DNA of 8,258 nucleotides, taken from NCBI GenBank assembly GCA_947460045.1, contig CANHGC010000055.1:1-8258 (forward strand), written 5' to 3'. Below, piece by piece: positions 1-6,070 of the stretch. A model generated the notes under the pieces. The model was not told the DNA's origin and searched no databases. It saw only the letters and a program-made list of their open reading frames with translations. The translations under genes were made by a program, and so were the position numbers. The stretch is from Bacteroidota bacterium. Its GTDB lineage: Bacteria; Bacteroidota; Bacteroidia; NS11-12g; UBA955. The first letter of the stretch is position 1, and the number at the start of each line of letters is the position of its first letter.

Positions 1-1
1 A

Positions 2-370
2 GAAGAAGATACCGTAGTGCCTCGGTCTGCCATGCCTCAATTATTAAAAAAGGTAAAATCCATTGGCGATCAATATGGATTTCAATCGGTTTGCTACGGA
101 CATGCAGGCGATGGAAATCTACATGTCAACATTCTAAGAAATGATTTAAGCGATGATGTGTGGAATCACCAAATTCCCTTGGCGATTGCGGAGATTTTTG
201 AGTTTTGCAAATCCGTGGGTGGTACAATCAGTGGGGAACATGGTATAGGTTTGGTGCAGAAACAGTATTTGCCCATTGTCTTAGATCCCATCCATTTTCA
301 ATTGCTTAAAGGAATAAAAAGCACATTTGATCCCAAGAATATTTTGAATCCCGGTAAATGGTTGGATTGA
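2..370 (+). CDS. GlcD-family FAD-linked oxidase, C-terminal part (5' end outside window)
   Basis: Only the last 122 residues are present; the frame is open from base 2, so the gene begins before the window, and it ends at TGA 368-370. The piece corresponds to the FAD-linked oxidase C-terminal domain of the GlcD / D-lactate dehydrogenase / D-2-hydroxyglutarate dehydrogenase family, flavoproteins that oxidise 2-hydroxy acids. Visible hallmarks are YGHAGDGNLHVN (visible residues 32-43), GGTISGEHGIG (73-83) and the closing FDPKNILNPGK (109-119). In characterised relatives the His residues of GHxGDGNLH and the Glu/His of GEHGIG line the metal and substrate site; all are intact here (H34, H41, E79, H80). 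The substrate cannot be told from this fragment: glycolate, D-lactate or another 2-hydroxy acid are all possible. It converges with the minus-strand gene at 400-708 across a 29-bp gap that shows no convincing terminator. Confidence 0.93.
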   Translation, partial: EEDTVVPRSAMPQLLKKVKSIGDQYGFQSVCYGHAGDGNLHVNILRNDLSDDVWNHQIPLAIAEIFEFCKSVGGTISGEHGIGLVQKQYLPIVLDPIHFQLLKGIKSTFDPKNILNPGKWLD

Positions 371-399
371 ACCCATTGTTACAATCGAATTGCCCTAAA

Positions 400-708
400 T
401 TAGAATGTTTCAAATCCCATGTCTCTTTCCAATAAATTGGAAAAAGCCACCGGGCGGTCGGCAAACAGTATTTTGGTCTTCGACCAAGTCACAGAAAACA
501 ATTCTGAGTGTCTATAGTTGTTGAGCGCTTCTTCTGATTCCCACAAACTAAAGGTACTAAGCTTTGATTCGTTGTTTGTGTCTCTCAGCAATTTTAATCC
601 CTTGCATCCTGGGAAATTCCGGATCATTTCTTTGGAATCATCAAACACCTGAAGGAAATCATCCACCAATTCGGCTTTGAACGTCATAATGACAATGCGA
701 TGTATCAT
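400..708 (-). CDS. Antibiotic biosynthesis monooxygenase (ABM)-like small protein
   Basis: This 102-residue protein has the size and pattern of a single dimeric alpha/beta-barrel ABM domain: an opening beta strand (MIHRIVIMTF, 1-10), a helix (13-30), the turn FPGCKGLKLL (32-41), a second strand pair ending in FSLWES (53-58, with the typical Trp56), then EEALNNYRHSELF (59-71), which fits the family's second helix. Family members include heme-degrading and quinone-forming monooxygenases, but many Bacteroidota members are uncharacterised, so no substrate is assigned. The ATG at 708-706 overlaps the TGA (707-705) of the upstream gene in an ATGA junction, which implies cotranscription and translational coupling to the DUF62-like gene. 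I saw no Shine-Dalgarno motif before this ATG, consistent with a start by re-initiation. The protein has no signal peptide or membrane segment and is probably cytoplasmic. Domain call fairly secure, function open. Confidence 0.85.
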   Translation of the reverse strand: MIHRIVIMTFKAELVDDFLQVFDDSKEMIRNFPGCKGLKLLRDTNNESKLSTFSLWESEEALNNYRHSELFSVTWSKTKILFADRPVAFSNLLERDMGFETF

Positions 709-1511
709 TCTTGGAATTGTAAAATCACTTGTTTGTCTTCATTGAGCGATAGGTATTGTGCCGCAGAACCAGCATTTACAGCAATCTGCATGATGTTGCC
801 ATAGCCAAATAAACACAATTCCATGCCTTCCAAAACATCGTTGTAAGACTCACTCAAACGATGGATTTCAATGTTGCTGTTTAATCGCAAACGAAAGGCC
901 CTGCCTTGGCCAATTTCTTCAAAAGTTTCCTTGTCGATATTCAAATACGCATTGCCGTAATAATCATTGTAAATCACGGTTAATCGCATCATTCCATTCG
1001 ATAGGGTAGGTTGGGGCGGGGAAGAACGAATCAACATTTCTTTCACCTTAAATCCGGCCAACTCAATCGACATGTTATGGTTGATCAATTGGTGCAATGC
1101 AGGAATATAGACCTGTTTTAGTGCATCAACTACATGAATACTTGAGTCTGGTGTGATGTTGAAGTATACTGGATCAGCTTCGCCAAAATACAAAGGGAAT
1201 AGGCCATTGTCGGGCCCCATGAAAAACCGATTGTTGTGCTCAATCAAAACAAAGCGATTGGGCATTTTGCTCATCGTACCAAATCTGCAGATGTGAATTG
1301 TGCCTTCGGGAAATTCATCAATCACCAGTTTTAAAAACACACTTTGTCCCAATACATGTCCTTTTTTAAAGGGCTGCGGCGTAATGAGGGTTTTGATTTG
1401 TGGAAACTCAGACGCCATCCTTGCCATGGCCACCGTATAATCGGGGGCTTCAACCCTAAAATCGCACAATAAATGAACGAGGGGTGTGGGTGTGTTGGCT
1501 GATGTTGACAT
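705..1511 (-). CDS. SAM hydroxide adenosyltransferase-like protein (DUF62 / SAM chlorinase-fluorinase family)
   Basis: This 268-residue protein has the two-domain layout of the DUF62 family, whose studied members split S-adenosylmethionine with hydroxide (or halide) to adenosine and methionine. N-terminal markers are CDFRVEAPDYTVAMARM (16-32, keeping the Asp of the usual TDFG..D.YV..MKG start) and MGPDNGLF (98-105). C-terminal markers are DYYGNAYLNI (183-192) and SYNDVLEGMELCLFGYGN to AVNAGSAAQYLSL (222-256), matching the family's second domain. The usual DPGVG segment is replaced by CRFGTMSKMPNR (75-86), so the catalytic Asp of the Asp-Arg-His triad described for archaeal members is not evident; Arg86 may align with the Arg. 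Whether it still cleaves SAM is therefore uncertain. It is cytoplasmic, starts at ATG 1511-1509 behind a TATATTTG motif, and overlaps the ABM-like gene by 4 nt. The preceding minus-strand gene ends 107 bp upstream. Confidence 0.88.
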   Translation of the reverse strand: MSTSANTPTPLVHLLCDFRVEAPDYTVAMARMASEFPQIKTLITPQPFKKGHVLGQSVFLKLVIDEFPEGTIHICRFGTMSKMPNRFVLIEHNNRFFMGPDNGLFPLYFGEADPVYFNITPDSSIHVVDALKQVYIPALHQLINHNMSIELAGFKVKEMLIRSSPPQPTLSNGMMRLTVIYNDYYGNAYLNIDKETFEEIGQGRAFRLRLNSNIEIHRLSESYNDVLEGMELCLFGYGNIMQIAVNAGSAAQYLSLNEDKQVILQFQE

Positions 1512-1555
1512 ATTGAGCGGTGCGAATCCAAATCAATTTGATCGGAAACGAACTA

Positions 1556-1563
1556 CAAATATA
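1556..1563 (-). promoter_or_regulatory. Candidate Bacteroidota -7 box upstream of the DUF62-like gene
   Basis: The minus strand reads TATATTTG here, an exact match to the Bacteroidota -7 consensus TAnnTTTG. It lies 44 bp before the ATG at 1511, giving an untranslated leader of about 35-40 nt. No TTG is visible at the expected -33 position about 19-20 bp upstream, so support rests on the -7 match and its position in a 107-bp gap. If real, it gives the two-gene unit 400-1511 its own transcript, separate from the lipoprotein gene. Confidence 0.35.
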
Positions 1564-1618
1564 TAAATAGATAACCGCGGGATTTTGGGAATTTCCATAA
1601 TCCGGTATCGGAATGAGA

Positions 1619-3886
1619 TTATTTTTTGCAACAATCTCTTGCAGCACCGTTTCCTTTGAGTGGGTTTGGTTTTCGCTGAAGATTGTTTACTTTTTGATCC
1701 CCTTCGGTTAACTCAATGAAGTGATCCATTGCGATATTTTTATAGGTTGATTTTTTCTTGGGATTCCCCGCCCACCAAATCTCAATGGATTCGATGGATG
1801 TTGCATCGCCCAAACCGGCCTCCAATTGAATGCTATTGGCGCCAAACGATCCGCCAGATCCCGAAACGTGACAGAACTTCTGAAGCCCTGTTGCAGTTTT
1901 TGTGGTGATGATGATTTTGCTATTTTGGGCATCCCTTGAAACGGTTTTACCCTTGAGTTTTATTGTTATCCAATGTCCGCCATGATTGGGATTGGCAAAC
2001 AATGCGTTGTGTGCATTGTCGCCTTCAACGGCACCGCCCAGGGTGGTGTATATGTCTTGATCACCATCGTTGTCTAGGTCGCCAAAAGCGATTCCGTGGC
2101 CTTTTTGCAAGTGTCCTAAACCCGAAGAATTGGTGATTTCCGCAAAACGTTGGCCGTTTATATTCTTGAAAACACGATTTGGCACCAGTGAATTGAATTC
2201 AAACGCCCCCGTTCCAGTGTACACATCTATCCAACCATCGTTGTCTAGGTCGCCAAAATTAAAGCCCATGGCAAAAATCATTTTATCTACACCGGCTTCT
2301 TTTGAGACATCGGTGAAGGTTTCGTTGCCATTGTTGCGGTACAATTTTGCCCTTTCCGTTCCACTCTGGATTTTCAACATTTCCATGGCGGCCTCTTCGC
2401 CTACAACCGACAATTTCTCAGTAGGAAAGGAGGTGCAAAAAATATCTTCATAGCCGTCGTTGTTGTAATCAAATACCAATGAGGGGAAAGTTCTGAAAGG
2501 TTTGGTTACCCCGGCTTTGTTGGCGATGTTTTGAAAGGTCATTTTTCCTTTCGATCCCTTTTCAAATCCCCGGTTCATAAATAGCTTGTTGTCTTGATTC
2601 AAACAACCAATGTATAAATCTTGCCAACCGTCGTTGTTGAAATCAGAGAATACAGCCGATTTGGCATAACCGAAATTGCCAGCAAGGCCCCAATCTTCAG
2701 CCACATTTGTGAACGTTTCATTGCCATTGTTGATGAATAACTCGCAAGGAAATTGGTTCTGATCGTTGTTCTCGTTGGCAATGAAAACATCCAAAAAGCC
2801 ATCGTTGTTCACATCTGCCCAGGTGGCTGTTTCGGTTGGGTATGCGTTTTTCATGCCAGCGGCAAAAGTGATATCGCTAAAAGTGCCATCGCCATTGTTT
2901 CGCAACAAACTATTGGGCCATTCACCGCCTTTATCGAGCCAAGCGCCTCTCAAAACCAAAATGTCCATGAAACCATCGTTGTTGAAATCTGCTTGCTTCG
3001 CATTCAATCCGCCGGTAATGCCAGAAAGCATGGCCGTTGATGTTTGATCAACAAACCCGCCTTTGGTGTCTGAGATGAAAAGGTTTGGATCATCGGTTAA
3101 ACCGTAAGATGAACAAAAGATATCCATGTAGCCATCGTTGTTAAAATCTTCGATGATGGCTGATCCCGCCAAACCATTTACATCAACGCCCAGCTCAATG
3201 GCCAAATTCTCGAATGGAACAAATCCACTGACTTTCTCGTCTAAGGCAGCAAAGTCGATAAAATGCTCTTTGGGAACCTCTGTTGGATACTTGCCCAATG
3301 TCATATAAGCGATGTTTAGTAGCCATTTGCTCTGATAATCTTTTGGGTAAACACGTAAGATTTGGGTGTAAAATTCAATGGCTGTGAGCGAGCCTTTGGT
3401 GTTTTTATGAAATGCTTTAGATTGTATGGGGACAATGCAGCTGGCCGAGTTGTGGTTTGCGATACAGTTGTCGTTTTCACCCAATCGCAAATAGGCAACA
3501 GCCAATAAATCAAAGACTCTCTTGAAATTGACATCTGCAAGTGCCTTTTCACCCCCGCCGGGATATTTGTTGATCATGGCAGTGAGTGTTTTGATGCAGT
3601 CATCTACATTGCCGGCATTGAGCAATTCAAAGCAGTATTTGGTTTCCCAATTGATGATGTCGATGGGGTTGGTGTAATTGTGCGATTTCTCCAACATCTG
3701 GGCCGCCCTTCTGCCACTCAAATAGTAATTGGTATTGGGGTCGGCTATTGAATTCAAACTATCCAAAGTTTTTACCATCAATCGATTTCCATCGAATCGG
3801 GGATCGGTGTTAGGATCGGAAGTAGAATTACAAGCGCAAAAAAGTAATGAAATTAAAAATACAAAGTGAGATAATCGAAGGTACAT
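1619..3886 (-). CDS. CRTAC1-type lipoprotein: TPR-like region, seven FG-GAP/VCBS motifs, ASPIC/UnbV domain
   Basis: A 755-residue predicted surface or periplasmic lipoprotein. The N-terminus (MYLRLSHFVFLISLLFCAC) is a hydrophobic signal with a lipobox-like FCA-C19. Residues about 70-200 are helical with TPR-like spacing. From 245 to 615 come seven D-x-[ND]-N-D-G-x-x-D calcium-loop motifs, beginning at 247, 300, 358, 415, 473, 546 and 603. Steps are 53-58 residues except one of 73, as expected of a seven-bladed FG-GAP/VCBS beta-propeller. Residues about 638-728 fit the ASPIC/UnbV domain (RDA at 651, GSGGSFG 676-682, GLG 691-693, IEIWWAG 701-707). Together these match CRTAC1-family proteins, common in Bacteroidota and Planctomycetota and mostly of unknown function; binding of extracellular ligands or partners is an inference. 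There is no T9SS tail; it ends in ARDCCKK. The start is ATG 3886-3884, and no Shine-Dalgarno motif is visible. It is transcribed away from phoH. Confidence 0.9.
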   Translation of the reverse strand: MYLRLSHFVFLISLLFCACNSTSDPNTDPRFDGNRLMVKTLDSLNSIADPNTNYYLSGRRAAQMLEKSHNYTNPIDIINWETKYCFELLNAGNVDDCIKTLTAMINKYPGGGEKALADVNFKRVFDLLAVAYLRLGENDNCIANHNSASCIVPIQSKAFHKNTKGSLTAIEFYTQILRVYPKDYQSKWLLNIAYMTLGKYPTEVPKEHFIDFAALDEKVSGFVPFENLAIELGVDVNGLAGSAIIEDFNNDGYMDIFCSSYGLTDDPNLFISDTKGGFVDQTSTAMLSGITGGLNAKQADFNNDGFMDILVLRGAWLDKGGEWPNSLLRNNGDGTFSDITFAAGMKNAYPTETATWADVNNDGFLDVFIANENNDQNQFPCELFINNGNETFTNVAEDWGLAGNFGYAKSAVFSDFNNDGWQDLYIGCLNQDNKLFMNRGFEKGSKGKMTFQNIANKAGVTKPFRTFPSLVFDYNNDGYEDIFCTSFPTEKLSVVGEEAAMEMLKIQSGTERAKLYRNNGNETFTDVSKEAGVDKMIFAMGFNFGDLDNDGWIDVYTGTGAFEFNSLVPNRVFKNINGQRFAEITNSSGLGHLQKGHGIAFGDLDNDGDQDIYTTLGGAVEGDNAHNALFANPNHGGHWITIKLKGKTVSRDAQNSKIIITTKTATGLQKFCHVSGSGGSFGANSIQLEAGLGDATSIESIEIWWAGNPKKKSTYKNIAMDHFIELTEGDQKVNNLQRKPNPLKGNGAARDCCKK
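2063..2258 (-). repeat. Exact 25-nt direct repeat encoding two adjacent FG-GAP calcium loops
   Basis: Positions 2063-2087 and 2234-2258 are identical over 25 nt, and the copies are 171 nt (57 codons) apart. They encode the FGDLDNDG loops at residues 544-551 and 601-608 of the lipoprotein. The other five loops use related but diverged DNA (a recurring core equivalent to AACAACGATGG on the coding strand). The identity suggests recent duplication or gene conversion of the last propeller blade, or strong codon constraint on this loop. Confidence 0.8.
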
Positions 3887-4068
3887 GGTCAGAGTAACGG
3901 TTTTGCCTTTATAAACGCCGGAATTACTTTAATATTGGTTGTTGGAACGAATAATTGGGTTTAAATGACATAATACAAACTTTGGGGTACTTTGGTGGAT
4001 AGAATGGTGAAAAATACCCTTTCGAATCGAATCGTTTCAACCGAAAAACATGGAGTTTTTGATTACGT
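3887..4068. promoter_or_regulatory. Divergent intergenic region between the lipoprotein gene and phoH
   Basis: This 182-bp gap separates two genes transcribed outward, so it should carry both promoters. I found no full -33/-7 pair for either direction. It holds two direct copies of ACTTTGG at 3979-3985 and 3989-3995, spaced 10 nt (one helical turn), which could be an operator, and a small TCGAATCGAATCG repeat near 4022-4034. A GGAG at 4052-4055 lies 13 nt before the first possible phoH start. A short ATG-initiated ORF (4050-4100) runs into the beginning of phoH. No RNA gene or clear hairpin is visible. Confidence 0.45.
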
Positions 4069-4071
4069 TTG
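4064..4071 (+). promoter_or_regulatory. Possible -7 box at the phoH start
   Basis: TACGTTTG matches TAnnTTTG exactly, but no -33 TTG sits 17-23 bp upstream. If used, transcription would start near 4076-4079, downstream of the TTG at 4069, which would force phoH to start at the TTG at 4093. A chance match in this AT-rich gap is quite possible. Confidence 0.2.
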
Positions 4072-5082
4072 TATGTATTAATTGCATTCAACTTGTCTGA
4101 AAGAAACTACACCCTCGACCAAATAGACCCACAGCAGTTTTACGGTCCAAACAACCTTCACTTAACAATTATTAAAGCCAAATTTCCCAAATTGCAATTG
4201 GTAGCAAGGGGAGAGGAAATCAAAATTTTTGGTGACGATGCGTCGATCAATGCTTTTATGATGGCCATGAAGCATTTGGAAAAGATGTTTGCCAAAAACA
4301 AAGAAATCAATGAGCACATGGTTTTGGAAGCCCTAGAGGGTGTTGTGGTAGAAAAATCGGAAGGTGCAGCGGAGCCCAATTTGATATCCACAGGAGATAC
4401 GCTGTTGATTGGAACGAGAGGCCAACAGATCAAAGCGCGTACGCGAAACCAAGTAAAAATGGTAAACTCCGCCAAAAAGAATGATATCATTTTTGCGATC
4501 GGACCGGCGGGGACTGGTAAAACCTACACCGCGGTAGCCATTGCGGTACTGGCACTGAAAGAAAGAGAAATTCGCAGAATCATTCTTACAAGGCCTGCCG
4601 TGGAAGCGGGAGAGAATTTAGGTTTTTTACCTGGTGATCTCAAAGAGAAAATCGATCCGTATTTAAGGCCACTTTACGATGCACTTGAAGACATGATTCC
4701 CAACGATAAGTTGAAAAGTATGATCGAATCGCGCACCGTGGAAATCGCACCTTTGGCATTTATGAGGGGTAGAACGCTCGATAATTGTTATGTAATATTG
4801 GACGAGGCACAAAATAGCACAGACCTGCAGTTGAAAATGTTCCTAACCCGCATGGGGCCCAATGCCAAATTGATCATTACTGGAGATTTAACGCAAATAG
4901 ATTTGCCTAGAAAACAACAAAGTGGTTTGAATCGAGCCCTGAGATTGCTGAAAAATATCAAAGGTATTGGCATGATTCAGTTGGATACAGATGATGTGGT
5001 CCGACATCGACTCGTCAAAGAAATTGTACACGCCTACGACAGAGACTCTGAATGTGAAAAAGATTCTAGCGAAAAGGCTTGA
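4069..5082 (+). CDS. phoH: PhoH/YbeZ-family ATPase (non-ATG start)
   Basis: A 337-residue cytoplasmic P-loop ATPase (residues numbered from TTG 4069). PhoH/YbeZ proteins are linked to RNA metabolism and are often partnered with YbeY. The N-terminal domain carries the family's FYGPNN (24-29) and FPKLQLVARGEEIKIFGD (39-56). The ATPase domain has Walker A GPAGTGKT (145-152), TRPAVEAGENLGFLPGD (174-190), Walker B VILDEAQN (242-249), TGDLTQIDLP (271-280) and VVRHRLVKEIV (310-320); all key residues are intact. There is no in-frame ATG before codon 65. The longest form starts at TTG 4069; a stop (TGA 4060-4062) lies just upstream. TTG 4093 would give an N-terminus SERNYTLDQIDPQQFYG of the length usual for Bacteroidota PhoH as I remember it, and may be the true start. 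purC follows after 31 bp in the same direction. Confidence 0.95.
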   Translation: MYVLIAFNLSERNYTLDQIDPQQFYGPNNLHLTIIKAKFPKLQLVARGEEIKIFGDDASINAFMMAMKHLEKMFAKNKEINEHMVLEALEGVVVEKSEGAAEPNLISTGDTLLIGTRGQQIKARTRNQVKMVNSAKKNDIIFAIGPAGTGKTYTAVAIAVLALKEREIRRIILTRPAVEAGENLGFLPGDLKEKIDPYLRPLYDALEDMIPNDKLKSMIESRTVEIAPLAFMRGRTLDNCYVILDEAQNSTDLQLKMFLTRMGPNAKLIITGDLTQIDLPRKQQSGLNRALRLLKNIKGIGMIQLDTDDVVRHRLVKEIVHAYDRDSECEKDSSEKA

Positions 5083-5090
5083 ACCTGAAA

Positions 5091-5098
5091 TAAATTTG
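5091..5098 (+). promoter_or_regulatory. Possible internal -7 box before purC
   Basis: TAAATTTG in the 31-bp gap between phoH and purC matches TAnnTTTG and lies 15 bp before the purC ATG. No -33 TTG is found at the right spacing, and the leader would be only about 10 nt. It could give purC a supply of transcript independent of phoH, but support is thin. Confidence 0.18.
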
Positions 5099-5113
5099 CC
5101 ATTGTAGTAAATC

Positions 5114-6070
5114 ATGACATTGCAAGCACTTAGCTCCACCCAGTTTCAATTCCCAAATCAAACCCAATTTTACAAAGGAAAGGTTCGGGATGTATATACC
5201 ATTGGCGATGATCTGTTGGTCATTGTTGCTTGTGATCGTATTTCCGCTTTCGACCATGTGTTGCCGAGAGCAATTCCGCATAAAGGCCAAGTGCTGAATG
5301 CCATCGCAGGTCTTTTCCTAGATAAAACGGCTGACATTGTGAAGAATTGGAAAATTGCCATGCCAGATCCCCATGTAACCATTGGTTATCGGTGCGATGC
5401 ATTGCCCATCGAATTCGTGGTTCGCCAATACTTAACTGGCCATGCTTGGAGAGTATATAAAGCGGGTGGGAGAATGTTGTGCGGTAATGTTTTGCCGGAA
5501 GGATTGAATGAAAATGACCCATTCCCAAATCCCATCGTGACCCCTGCAACCAAGGCGCTCACCGGACATGATGAAGATACCACCTACGATGAAATCCTTG
5601 AAAAAGGTATCGTTTCGAAAAGTGAACTCGACGAACTCTATCGAATCTCATTGGCCTTGTTTCAACGTGGAACCGAAATCGCAGCGGAAAAAGGCTTGAT
5701 TTTGGTAGATACCAAATACGAATTTGGCATGCGCAACGGTGAGATTGTGTTGATTGATGAGATACACACCCCTGATAGCAGTCGGTTTTTTTATTCAGAT
5801 TCTTACGAGGATTTGCAACGAAAAGGATTGCCACAACGTCAATTGAGCAAAGAATTTGTTCGAGAGTGGTTGATGGATAATGGATTTCAAGGCAAAGACG
5901 GTGAGGTGATCCCAACAATGACCGATGAATTCGTGAACAGTATTACCGATCGATACGAGGAATTGTATCGTGCAATGACCGGAATTCCGTTGGATAGAAG
6001 GTCTTATAATGACATTGAAAAAGAGATTGAACAAACAGTTAACCAAACCATTTTAACAATTCAAGGATGA
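5114..6070 (+). CDS. purC: Phosphoribosylaminoimidazolesuccinocarboxamide (SAICAR) synthase
   Basis: PurC joins CAIR and L-aspartate with ATP to make SAICAR in cytoplasmic de novo purine synthesis. Diagnostic segments are YKGKVRDVY (20-28), the ATP/phosphate-binding start; CDRISAFDHVLPRAIPHKGQ (40-59), where the usual TDR is CDR; VVRQYLTGHAWRVY (102-115); LVDTKYEFG (197-205); and DEIHTPDSSRFF (215-226). At 318 residues it belongs to the long form (yeast ADE1-like, common in Bacteroidota) rather than the roughly 240-residue E. coli type, with an extra C-terminal helical part (about 240-318). The ATG at 5114 is chosen because it leaves the expected short lead before KGKVRDVY; no Shine-Dalgarno sequence is visible. 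It follows phoH by 31 bp. Its TGA (6068-6070) overlaps the ATG of the next gene (6067-6069). I see no purine riboswitch upstream. Confidence 0.97.
   Translation: MTLQALSSTQFQFPNQTQFYKGKVRDVYTIGDDLLVIVACDRISAFDHVLPRAIPHKGQVLNAIAGLFLDKTADIVKNWKIAMPDPHVTIGYRCDALPIEFVVRQYLTGHAWRVYKAGGRMLCGNVLPEGLNENDPFPNPIVTPATKALTGHDEDTTYDEILEKGIVSKSELDELYRISLALFQRGTEIAAEKGLILVDTKYEFGMRNGEIVLIDEIHTPDSSRFFYSDSYEDLQRKGLPQRQLSKEFVREWLMDNGFQGKDGEVIPTMTDEFVNSITDRYEELYRAMTGIPLDRRSYNDIEKEIEQTVNQTILTIQG

Noticed and set aside
371..399. ATTGTTACAAT palindrome in the convergent gap as a bidirectional terminator
   Set aside because: The stem is 5 bp around a single base, too small to form a terminator hairpin, and there is no T-tract.
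1580..1612. Imperfect hairpins (GGATT/AATCC and TCCG/CGGA) as a terminator for the lipoprotein gene
   Set aside because: Stems are 4-5 bp and no T-tract follows on the minus strand.
2070..3047. Several plus-strand ORFs of about 90-130 codons (2070-2453, 2753-3040, 2766-3047) opposite the lipoprotein gene
   Set aside because: They are antisense shadows of the FG-GAP repeat codons, are rich in Ser/Pro/Lys with no recognisable domain, and lie wholly within a well-supported gene.
4073..4081. ATG at 4073 as the phoH start
   Set aside because: It is out of frame with phoH and meets TAA after two codons.
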